Source: Flavobacteriaceae bacterium CRH (GTDB lineage Bacteria; Bacteroidota; Bacteroidia; Flavobacteriales; Flavobacteriaceae). Taken from it: a stretch of DNA of 64,000 nucleotides. A model generated the notes under the pieces. The model saw only the letters and a list, made by a program, of their open reading frames with translations, ran no database searches and was not told the origin of the DNA. A program made the position numbers and the translations under genes. Below, in pieces: positions 24,618 through 32,177 of the stretch (position 1 is the first letter of the stretch; each line of letters opens with the position of its first letter). Location: assembly GCA_001507425.1 (NCBI GenBank), contig LMAJ01000001.1:308143-372142 (forward strand). The letters run 5' to 3'.

Positions 24618-25877
24618 ATGGTACATGAAAGAGTGATGGAGAAATTGGCAATATTAGCCGATGCTGCGAAATACGATGTGTCGTGTTCTTCTAGTGGAAG
24701 CAAGCGTGAGAATAAAGATAAAGGACTTGGAGATGCTAAAGGATATGGTATTTGCCATGCTTACACAGAAGACGGACGTTGTGTTTCGTTACTAAAAATT
24801 TTACTTACGAACCATTGCATTTTCGATTGCGCGTATTGCGTAAGCCGAAAAAGCAATGACATTAAACGTGCTGCTTTTACGGTGCAGGAAGTGGTTGATC
24901 TTACGATAGGTTTTTACAGAAGAAATTATATTGAAGGATTATTTTTGAGTTCGGGCATTTTTGATAATCCTGATTATACAATGGAACGTTTGGTGCGAAT
25001 TGCCAAGAAACTGCGTCTGGAAGAAAACTTCAACGGATATATTCACCTTAAAGCGATTCCTGGCGCGAGCGATGAATTGATGAAACAAGCCGGAATTTAT
25101 GCCGATCGTTTAAGCGTAAATGTCGAAATGCCAACCGAACAAAGCCTGAAATTACTGGCGCCGGATAAAAATCATATCGACGTGATTAAACCAATGGAAT
25201 ATCTTAAAAATGAAATCGTTGGTCATAAAGAAGAAAAAAAACTAAATTATAAAGCGCCCGTTTTTGCTCCGGCGGGACAAAGTACGCAAATGGTTATTGG
25301 CGCAACAAAAGAAAGCGATCTTGAAATTCTGGGCATGGCAGATTATTTTTATGAGAAGATGAATATGAAGCGCGTTTATTATTCCGGATACGTACCCATT
25401 AGTTACGACAGCAGGCTTCCGGTTATTGGAACTCCGGTTCCTATAATACGTGAAAACCGATTGTATCAGGCCGATTGGCTGGTACGTTTTTACGGCTTTA
25501 AAGTAAATGAAATTGTAGGTTTCAATCAGCCGAATCTTGATCTTGATATCGACCCAAAACTAGGGTGGGCTTTGCGAAACCTCAATCAATTTCCTGTTGA
25601 CGTTAATACCGCCGATTTAGAATTGATAAAACGTATTCCGGGAATTGGGTATATGAGCGCTAAAAAAATTGTGGCAGCAAGACAATTTAAAAAACTGGTT
25701 CCCGATGATTTAAAAAAATTAGGAATTGCTTACACGCGCGCCAAATATTTTCTGGCTTTTGCAACACCATTTCAACTGCAGCGGGATTTAACTTCAATTC
25801 AAATTAAAGATCAAATTTTAAATCTTCAAAACAGTAAATATAAAAATGACTTCTCGAATCAGCTTGCTTTATTTTAA
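24618..25877 (+). CDS. Putative DNA modification/repair radical SAM protein (TIGR03916-like)
   Basis: A 419-residue protein. The ATG at 24618 is preferred over a TTG at 24579 because the family begins MExLxILADAAKYDVSCSSSG. The radical SAM cluster motif CIFDCAYC lies at residues 67-74. The family is related to spore photoproduct lyase; a helix-hairpin-helix (LIKRIPGIGYMSAKKIVAARQF) sits near residues 340-365, consistent with DNA binding. The next gene, 5 bases downstream, is its usual partner. A role in repair of DNA base damage is inferred from the family; the actual reaction is not known. Confidence 0.9.
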   Translation: MVHERVMEKLAILADAAKYDVSCSSSGSKRENKDKGLGDAKGYGICHAYTEDGRCVSLLKILLTNHCIFDCAYCVSRKSNDIKRAAFTVQEVVDLTIGFYRRNYIEGLFLSSGIFDNPDYTMERLVRIAKKLRLEENFNGYIHLKAIPGASDELMKQAGIYADRLSVNVEMPTEQSLKLLAPDKNHIDVIKPMEYLKNEIVGHKEEKKLNYKAPVFAPAGQSTQMVIGATKESDLEILGMADYFYEKMNMKRVYYSGYVPISYDSRLPVIGTPVPIIRENRLYQADWLVRFYGFKVNEIVGFNQPNLDLDIDPKLGWALRNLNQFPVDVNTADLELIKRIPGIGYMSAKKIVAARQFKKLVPDDLKKLGIAYTRAKYFLAFATPFQLQRDLTSIQIKDQILNLQNSKYKNDFSNQLALF

Positions 25878-25882
25878 TTGAA

Positions 25883-26665
25883 ATGATACAGTTAATTTAT
25901 GACGGGACTTTTGAAGGCTGGCTTACAGCCGTATTCGAAATTTATGAATATAAATTTGATGATGTTGTTTTTGCCAAAAATGAAGCTTCTGCAACTTTGC
26001 TTTTTGCAACACATCACCATGTAATGACGGATGTAGATAAAGCAAACCGGGTTTTAAGCGGATTGAAAAAACGGCTTTCGGCAGGAGGATTTTCGGATTT
26101 TTATAAAGCCTTTTTTTCTGATATGGACGAGATCGAACAAATCCTGTTTCAATTTGCCAAATATGCATTAGCAAGTCCAAAAAATATTGAAGAAGATTTT
26201 AGTAACAGTGCCGTTTGGAATTTAAGAAATGCAGCCAGATTGACGAGAAGGGAAGCACACCGTATGGAAGCCTTTGTACGTTTTAAACTCACAAAAGATA
26301 AATTATATTATGCCATTGTTGAGCCGGATTGTAATGTATTGCCAGTCATAGAAAACCATTTTAAAAAACGCTACGCCGACCAGCGTTGGTTAATATACGA
26401 TTCAAAACGCAAATATGGCATTTATTACGATCTCGAAAATGTTTCAATGATAGAATTGCAATTCAATACAGATTCTAATTCTTCTAAATTTTTAGCTGAA
26501 ATATGCGACGAACAGGAAGAATTTTTTCAGAACCTGTGGCGGTGTTTTTTTAAAAGCGTAAATATTGAATCCAGAAAAAACATGAAACTTCATATGCAGC
26601 ATATGCCGAAACGGTATTGGAAAAATTTGACCGAGAAAATTCCGGATTTAAAAGGAAGAGTTTAA
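25883..26665 (+). CDS. TIGR03915/DUF4130 family putative DNA-repair protein
   Basis: A 260-residue protein. Signature stretches are IYDGTFEGWLTAVFEIYE at the N-terminus, VWNLRNAARLTRREAHRMEAFVRF in the middle (the DUF4130 part often fused to uracil-DNA glycosylases) and HMQHMPKRYWKNLTEKIPDL near the end. It nearly always follows the SplB-like radical SAM gene, here with a 5-base gap, so both are part of one repair unit. Enzyme activity unknown. Confidence 0.9.
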   Translation: MIQLIYDGTFEGWLTAVFEIYEYKFDDVVFAKNEASATLLFATHHHVMTDVDKANRVLSGLKKRLSAGGFSDFYKAFFSDMDEIEQILFQFAKYALASPKNIEEDFSNSAVWNLRNAARLTRREAHRMEAFVRFKLTKDKLYYAIVEPDCNVLPVIENHFKKRYADQRWLIYDSKRKYGIYYDLENVSMIELQFNTDSNSSKFLAEICDEQEEFFQNLWRCFFKSVNIESRKNMKLHMQHMPKRYWKNLTEKIPDLKGRV

Positions 26666-26689
26666 TATTTTGATCGTAAGTTGAATAAT

Positions 26690-26740
26690 AAAAATAGTAT
26701 TAGATAATTTATGTATTTCAAAAATTATCTAATACTAAAT
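26690..26740 (-). terminator. Terminator between the repair operon and GH130 gene
   Basis: A 16-bp stem TAGTATTAGATAATTT / AAATTATCTAATACTA (26695-26737). On the minus strand it is followed by TTTTTATTATT, so it best serves the GH130 gene ending at 26750, but a plus-strand role is also possible. Confidence 0.8.
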
Positions 26741-26749
26741 AATTATAAT

Positions 26750-28222
26750 TTATTTGTTATTGCTTTTCTTCAATGCATCTATTAATTCTACCATATCAAC
26801 GACTGCATAAGTAGACGAATAATCAGAAACTGCATAAGGCAAAATAAGGCTGTTGTTGTGAATAATTGCACCACAAGAATATACCACATTAGGAACATAA
26901 CCTTCACGTTCGTCTTCGAGTGGCGAAAGCAACGGTTCGCTAAGCCTTCCAATTTCTTTAGACGGATCATCAAGGTCTAATAATGAAGCACCAATACAAT
27001 AACGTCTCATTGTACCAACGCCGTGCGTAATAACCAGCCAGCCTTCTGGAGTCCAAAGTGGGGAACCGCAATTACCTATTTGTGTAAGTTCCCAGGTATA
27101 ACGTGGTTGTTGCAGCAAAATCGGATTGTTCCATTGTGTAACTCTGTCAGAATACATGATGTAATTGTTAACGCCATCAATTCTGGCAAGCATTGCATAT
27201 TTACCTTTTATTTTTCGGGGAAATAAGGCCAGGTTTTTATTTTGTGCACCAACGCCATGCAAAGGCATTACTCTAAAGGTGTAAAAATCTTCGGTAGAAA
27301 TAAGTTTAGGCAATATAGCGTGACCATTATAAGCCGTATAGGTTGCCATAATGCGAACAGAATTATCATCATCGACAAAACGAACAAAACGAGCATCTTC
27401 AATTCCACGGCTTTCAGATTCTGATATTGGAAATATTACACGTTCAGTAATATCAGAATCGTGCTTAAATTGCAAATCATAAAAAGAATCAGCCAGCCAG
27501 ATTATTTCTTCGAGGGCAGTTCTTCTTTCCTGACGAATCGAAGGGTCGCTTAATGCGGTATTGACCATATTTTTTAATATGGCAAATTCGAATTCGTTAG
27601 GCAAATCCTGCATAATTTGCTCAATATATTTATCCTGAGTATGCATTTCAGATAATTTCAGCAAAAAGCGTTCTTTGTTGAATAATGTTTTGTGCTCAAT
27701 CTCTGCCTTATCAATATGATGGCCAATTTTCATTACCTGCAAATTGTTGTCTTTATCTAGAATTCCTCTTCTAAAAACAATCGATGAAATATGGCCTTCA
27801 CCAGTTGCACGAAACGAAATAATAACCCTTTTTTCGCCCACTTCAAGACCAGACTGATCAAAATCTTCTACAATAGAGGGATTAAAAATCGCAGCAGATT
27901 CTATCGCATATTCCATTGTACAATAAGAACCAATAAGCATTTTTCGATCAAGAGACATCGCTTCATAATCAATTTGCATCGCTTCTATTAGCGGTTTTAT
28001 CTTTTCGCAATGCCTGAAAAATATGGCCGAAATATTTCTATGGCGTCTGGCAAACTCACGAAGTGTTTGTTCTAAGGTTTCTAAAACTTGTTTTTCATCA
28101 AGTAACATTATCCGGCTCACCATTTGCTGGGTTCGTTCTTCGCCATTCATAAAATATCTGGCAACAACTCTTCTGGAATCTGGGGTAAATTTTATATTTT
28201 TTCGGATAACTGATACTCGCAT
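26750..28222 (-). CDS. Glycoside hydrolase family 130 (glycoside phosphorylase/hydrolase-like)
   Basis: A 490-residue cytoplasmic protein without signal peptide. The five-bladed propeller of GH130 is seen from motifs such as SRGIEDARFVRF (equivalent to the GxEDPR motif of the family), MATYTAYNGHAI, KNLALFPRKIKGKYAMLARID and GNCGSPLWTPEGWLVITHGVG. Members phosphorolyse or hydrolyse beta-mannosides. An N-terminal extension of about 150 residues is present, as in the longer bacterial subgroup. It stands alone here, with no mannan-uptake genes, so the substrate is open. Confidence 0.85.
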   Translation of the reverse strand: MRVSVIRKNIKFTPDSRRVVARYFMNGEERTQQMVSRIMLLDEKQVLETLEQTLREFARRHRNISAIFFRHCEKIKPLIEAMQIDYEAMSLDRKMLIGSYCTMEYAIESAAIFNPSIVEDFDQSGLEVGEKRVIISFRATGEGHISSIVFRRGILDKDNNLQVMKIGHHIDKAEIEHKTLFNKERFLLKLSEMHTQDKYIEQIMQDLPNEFEFAILKNMVNTALSDPSIRQERRTALEEIIWLADSFYDLQFKHDSDITERVIFPISESESRGIEDARFVRFVDDDNSVRIMATYTAYNGHAILPKLISTEDFYTFRVMPLHGVGAQNKNLALFPRKIKGKYAMLARIDGVNNYIMYSDRVTQWNNPILLQQPRYTWELTQIGNCGSPLWTPEGWLVITHGVGTMRRYCIGASLLDLDDPSKEIGRLSEPLLSPLEDEREGYVPNVVYSCGAIIHNNSLILPYAVSDYSSTYAVVDMVELIDALKKSNNK

Positions 28223-28573
28223 AGTTTTATTTTTTAATTATAATAAATAATTGCATTTTATGTGTTAGTAAAATAACTTCACTTATGCCGCATTATAATT
28301 TGTTTTTAGAATTGCAGAAGTAGATTTCTCTAAACAAGATTTATAATGCTTTTTAGTTCTAATTCAATAACAAGTTAATGATTTTGTTAACTAAAAAAAA
28401 CTTTATTTTTGTTAAAACTCTGTTTATTATTGTATTTCCTAATATAGGAACGCACAGTTTAAGAAATAAAATGATTGAGATGGCTCCCAAATAAATAGCT
28501 TCTGAAAATAAAAAAAGTGCTAAATATTTCATTTAGCACTTTTGTATTTAATTCCTTAAATGTATTTCTGAAT
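28223..28573. other. 351-base gene-free stretch
   Basis: Upstream of the GH130 gene and downstream of the YceI operon. Apart from the YceI terminator at 28513-28543 it is AT-rich DNA without recognisable structure or reading frames. Confidence 0.6.
28513..28543 (-). terminator. Terminator of the YceI operon
   Basis: A 12-bp stem AAAGTGCTAAAT / ATTTAGCACTTT. On the minus strand it ends in a run of T (complement of 28508-28516). Confidence 0.9.
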
Positions 28574-29119
28574 TTACATCTTTGTAAGCGAAAGGTTCAG
28601 GCTTACTTTGATTTTATCAGCTATTTTTTTGCTTACCAATTTTGGTATTTCAATTGCAAAATCCTCTGCTTTTACATCAAAATTTCCGGTTATGGAAATC
28701 TTATCATCCGATTTTGAAATTTTGGCGTTTATTGTTATTTTTTTTGTTTTTCCGTGTAAGGTCAGATCTCCTGAAATTTTGAATATTTTAGGGTTTGATG
28801 AAAGTTTTGATGCATCAAAATCTTCGACTTTTCCTTTAAATGTAGCTTTAGGAAATTTGTCTGATTCGACATAATTTTCATTAAAGTGCTCTTCCATTAG
28901 TGCTACTTTAAAACGAAATCCTTTCATTAGCGTTAATACCGCAATTTCTCCCGTAGATGATTCTAAAATAGCAGATGTATTTTTATTTTCTGCCGCAATT
29001 TCTTCAAAAGAATCAGCAGAAGCCTCAAATTTTAAACTCCCGGTTTTTGTTGCGTATTTTTGAGCAGAAACATGAAATATTCCAACAAACAAAAACAGCA
29101 GTACAATTCGTTTTTTCAT
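28574..29119 (-). CDS. YceI family exported protein
   Basis: A 181-residue protein with a signal peptide (ending VSAQ, residue 19). The YceI lipocalin-like fold is seen in the segments GSLKFEASADSFEEIAAEN, EEHFNENYVESDKFPKATFKGKV and DLTLHGKTKKITINAKIS. Family members bind polyisoprenoid-like ligands in the periplasm. It is the last gene of a four-gene operon with a c-type cytochrome, a DUF5777 protein and an OB-fold protein. Confidence 0.92.
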   Translation of the reverse strand: MKKRIVLLFLFVGIFHVSAQKYATKTGSLKFEASADSFEEIAAENKNTSAILESSTGEIAVLTLMKGFRFKVALMEEHFNENYVESDKFPKATFKGKVEDFDASKLSSNPKIFKISGDLTLHGKTKKITINAKISKSDDKISITGNFDVKAEDFAIEIPKLVSKKIADKIKVSLNLSLTKM

Positions 29120-29134
29120 ATTTTTAGTATTGAA

Positions 29135-29485
29135 TTAATTTTCTAATAATCCGTCTGTATTCCATTGCAGGATTGCGTTTATTCTATCCTGAGCCATTCT
29201 TCCGGCTCTTGGCATTTGTCCCGGAGCTCCGTTTTGGCGCTGAATTCGGTCTAATAAGTCAGTATTTTGCATTGCATCTTTAACTTCAGAGTAAGTTCCA
29301 AGAGGTACAAGGCTTCCTCCTGAAGCATGACAGCCAACGCAATTTGCATCAATAATAGACTTAACGTTTGTTGTGTAATTAACTTTGCCAACAATAACAG
29401 TTGGTTCTTCCAGGCTTTCGTAAGTATTCGATTCACAACCGTATAACGATAGTAAAATGCCGGATAAATAAATATATTTTTTCAT
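29135..29485 (-). CDS. c-type cytochrome lipoprotein
   Basis: A 116-residue lipoprotein (lipobox SLYGC, Cys at about residue 17). A single haem-binding CVGCH motif lies at residues 49-53, and the candidate axial Met is in PGQMPRAGRM. Proteins of this size with one haem shuttle electrons in the periplasm. It sits 15 bases before yceI and 23 bases after the DUF5777 gene, so all are in one operon. Confidence 0.9.
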   Translation of the reverse strand: MKKYIYLSGILLSLYGCESNTYESLEEPTVIVGKVNYTTNVKSIIDANCVGCHASGGSLVPLGTYSEVKDAMQNTDLLDRIQRQNGAPGQMPRAGRMAQDRINAILQWNTDGLLEN

Positions 29486-29508
29486 ATTTTATACTTTTTT
29501 TTATACTT

Positions 29509-30354
29509 TTAAAAAACTCTATATAAATTAAAACCAAAGAAAAAATCGCCTTTGCCCCAATCGCCCGAAGCACTTGTCAGGTACCCACTTTCGGTCATAG
29601 ATTGAGAATTTGTAAAAATTAATTGAAAAATATGACCTCCCGTTTCTATGTCTAATCCAACAGATAATGGATTATTATAGAAATCCGGTTTATTAAAATT
29701 CTCGCCATATTCTAAAGTAAGAGCAAGTCTTTTGGTCAGTTTTAATCTTCCGCCGGCGCTTAATGTAAATTGATTATCGTTCTCGATTTCCGGATTGTAT
29801 AGATTTTTATGAATGAATGACGGTGCTAATTCGAGTGAAAGTTTATCAGAGAATTTTCTTGAAATAAGAAGTTGATTGACATACGTTAACCGGTCAGAAA
29901 ATTCAATTTTAGGATAATCATCCTTTTTTAGTCCGCTATTAAAATCTACCGTGCTATAGCCCACAATATCTAAAGGAAATGCATCATTTTGCCTGATAAG
30001 CCTATATTTTAATGATGCTTCATTCATTTTTAGCAAAGTATGGTGCGATGCACTAACAGAAAGCCAATCGGTAATTCCGTAAATCCCGCCAAGTTTTGTA
30101 GTTGCGTCATCAAAACCAAAAAACTCAGAAATTCCGCCTTTTACGGTGCCAAATCGATGTGATATAACAATATAAAGTTCTTTTTTGGCCGGTAATTTGG
30201 TCGATTGCAGCGTTATAATTTGCAGCCCTTTAAAAGTAGCTGTCGCATTTTTATCGACTACTTGTGTTGAATCCAGGCTTGAAAGTAAATCTTCCTGGGC
30301 GTTACTGTATAGGCAGATTAAAAAACTGGCTATTATGAATATTTTTTTTTTCAT
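29509..30354 (-). CDS. DUF5777 family exported beta-barrel protein
   Basis: A 281-residue protein. The start at 30354 gives a signal peptide (MKKKIFIIASF...YSNAQ); a start 8 codons upstream is possible. The mature part has alternating strands with the segments PAKKELYIVISHRFGTVKGG, STVDFNSGL and GHIFQLIFTNSQSMTESGYL, typical of DUF5777 outer-membrane barrel-like proteins that accompany cytochromes and YceI in flavobacteria. Function not established. Confidence 0.82.
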   Translation of the reverse strand: MKKKIFIIASFLICLYSNAQEDLLSSLDSTQVVDKNATATFKGLQIITLQSTKLPAKKELYIVISHRFGTVKGGISEFFGFDDATTKLGGIYGITDWLSVSASHHTLLKMNEASLKYRLIRQNDAFPLDIVGYSTVDFNSGLKKDDYPKIEFSDRLTYVNQLLISRKFSDKLSLELAPSFIHKNLYNPEIENDNQFTLSAGGRLKLTKRLALTLEYGENFNKPDFYNNPLSVGLDIETGGHIFQLIFTNSQSMTESGYLTSASGDWGKGDFFFGFNLYRVF

Positions 30355-30356
30355 AT

Positions 30357-30752
30357 TTAATGTTGTTGTATACTGCATTGATCCAATTTTACGACTCCGA
30401 ATAAATCATCAAAACCAATACATCTTCCTTTTATATTGATCTGTTTTTTCATGAAAGCAGTTTTTATTTTTTCATTCATTTTACAAAATACTTTGCCGTC
30501 AATTACCATCGATGAATCAGTAACTTCTGAAACTATTCCTTCAATTTCAATTGTTTTGTTTAAATATTTTGAATCTCCTTTCGTAGGATCGAGCGTATAT
30601 TCTTTTTCTAAATTTTTAGCAGTAATGGTAAGTATTGATTTTTCAGTATTGATGTCTCTGGCATCTTTGTATAAAATATTTTGATAGATATAATAGGGGC
30701 CAAAACTTATCACTAATAAAAAGATCAAAACCGTGATTTTTGTTTTACTCAT
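30357..30752 (-). CDS. OB-fold (tRNA_anti-like) membrane-anchored protein
   Basis: A 131-residue protein with one N-terminal membrane helix (residues 5-25) and an extracytoplasmic OB-fold of the tRNA_anti-like type (YLNKTIEIEGIVSEVTDSSMVIDGKVFCKM, KKQINIKGRCIGFDDLFGVVKLDQC). It is the first gene of the YceI operon, ending 2 bases before the DUF5777 start. Despite the domain name, a nucleic-acid role is unlikely outside the cytoplasm; it may act as a chaperone or ligand-binding module. Confidence 0.8.
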   Translation of the reverse strand: MSKTKITVLIFLLVISFGPYYIYQNILYKDARDINTEKSILTITAKNLEKEYTLDPTKGDSKYLNKTIEIEGIVSEVTDSSMVIDGKVFCKMNEKIKTAFMKKQINIKGRCIGFDDLFGVVKLDQCSIQQH

Positions 30753-30828
30753 GTGATTTTATGATTTAGATTTTCAGTAGTATACCAGGATCTTTATTTT
30801 TATTATTCCTGGAGGGCGAAATTCTAAA

Positions 30829-30960
30829 GACATAGAAACATAAATTTTAGTGGAAAAAAGAATGTGAAAAAGAAGCGAATTTCTTTTACACAAAAGGCTC
30901 TGTGCATTTAAAATGAGCAAAATGCCTTTTCGAGATACTAAATTCTATGTTTCTATGTGT
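30829..30960. repeat. Intergenic inverted-repeat element (ACATAGAAACATA type)
   Basis: The outer arms, 30829-30847 (ACATAGAAACATAAATTT) and 30940-30960 (AAATTCTATGTTTCTATGT), are inverted copies of each other. An inner pair AAAAGGC/GCCTTTT lies near 30893 and 30923. The unit is about 130 bases and looks like a dispersed intergenic element of the genus. Confidence 0.65.
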
Positions 30961-30995
30961 TTAAATTAAATTACTCCCAATTAGCAATTATGTTT

Positions 30996-31898
30996 TTATA
31001 TCGCCAGTGGAGAATCTTTTACGGGCACTGGCCAAACAGCCGGACTAGGAAAACTAATTCCTTTGTTGGCGCCTCTTACGCTGGCATCTTGTCCAAAATA
31101 ATATAAAGGCCAGCCGTTGTATACCAATTGAGATTTACCAAAAACCGTAATTACAGAAAATTTAGATTTATCAAGATTAGAAGGAACTACAATTTTGTCT
31201 GTTTCATATATTGGCCAAACTGCATTGTTAGAAAAATCTGCTTTTGTAAAATTATTTTTCTTGAAATTGTCGTTTTTAAAAGTATACAATGTTAAACCTT
31301 TGGCATCTGTAAAATAAGTAGTTAAGCCATCGCCAACAGTATAATCTGATTTGTAGTTTTTGCCATCATGCCCTAAAAGCTGGCTTCTTACAAGCATGAT
31401 AGAATAATCCGGTTTTGCTATAAACCAAACACCACCAACTCCGTCTCCTGTTGTTTGACCGGCTGCTTCTATAGTATTGGTTCCCGCATTACCATAAGGA
31501 TCAGCTCCTGAAACCGGTGCATAATAATACAACGGCCATCCTTTATAAGTTACCTGTTTTTTACCTGATGCAGTGGTTATTGTAGCAAAATCTGAGAATG
31601 TTAATCCGGTACCTAATTTATCTGCAGTTAGATTATCTACCACAAAAGGAGGCCAAACAGTTTCACATCCTCCTGTACAAGATGATTGTCCGTTTGCATC
31701 TGTGGAGAAAAAATACAAAGACCTTCCGGTTTTATCTGAAAGATAAGAGCCTAATGTCGCACTTGTAGAAAGTCCGATTTCTGTTTTTACTTCTGGAGTA
31801 GGAGTAGGGGTTTCATTTTCGTTATCACTACTGCAGCTTAAAAAAAATGTTGTTGCTGCAACAGCAGCTAAAGCGAATTTAATTTGTTTTAATTTCAT
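30996..31898 (-). CDS. COG4315-type lipoprotein (secreted repeat family)
   Basis: A 300-residue lipoprotein (lipobox FFLSC, Cys at residue 22) with a short Thr-Pro linker. The mature part contains tandem copies of the lipoprotein-15 repeat: LGSYLSDKTGRSLYFFSTDANGQSSC, CETVWPPF, VTYKGWPLYYYAP, then in the second half GLTTYFTDAKGLTLYTFKND, VWPIYETD and LVYNGWPLYYFGQD. The family is widespread and of unknown function. It seems to be a single-gene unit. Confidence 0.88.
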   Translation of the reverse strand: MKLKQIKFALAAVAATTFFLSCSSDNENETPTPTPEVKTEIGLSTSATLGSYLSDKTGRSLYFFSTDANGQSSCTGGCETVWPPFVVDNLTADKLGTGLTFSDFATITTASGKKQVTYKGWPLYYYAPVSGADPYGNAGTNTIEAAGQTTGDGVGGVWFIAKPDYSIMLVRSQLLGHDGKNYKSDYTVGDGLTTYFTDAKGLTLYTFKNDNFKKNNFTKADFSNNAVWPIYETDKIVVPSNLDKSKFSVITVFGKSQLVYNGWPLYYFGQDASVRGANKGISFPSPAVWPVPVKDSPLAI

Positions 31899-32177
31899 GA
31901 TTCTTTGATTTAGTTTGATCTAAAGGGGGAAAATATACTTTACAGAAACAGTAAAGTATTTTGTTTAATGCGTATTTCGTTCGATAATCTTAGCGTTTAT
32001 TTTTACGAACTGTCGTGGTGTAGGATTAAGTTTTGTAAGAGAGCCATTTGTTGTTCTTTTGATAAGGTTCAATAGTAAAACAGCTTTAATGCAGATTACC
32101 CTACCAAAGAATTGTTATTTTGTGAGAAAAAAATAAAAGGGAGTACAGGATTGTTTAAAAATCTTGTAAGAATGAAG

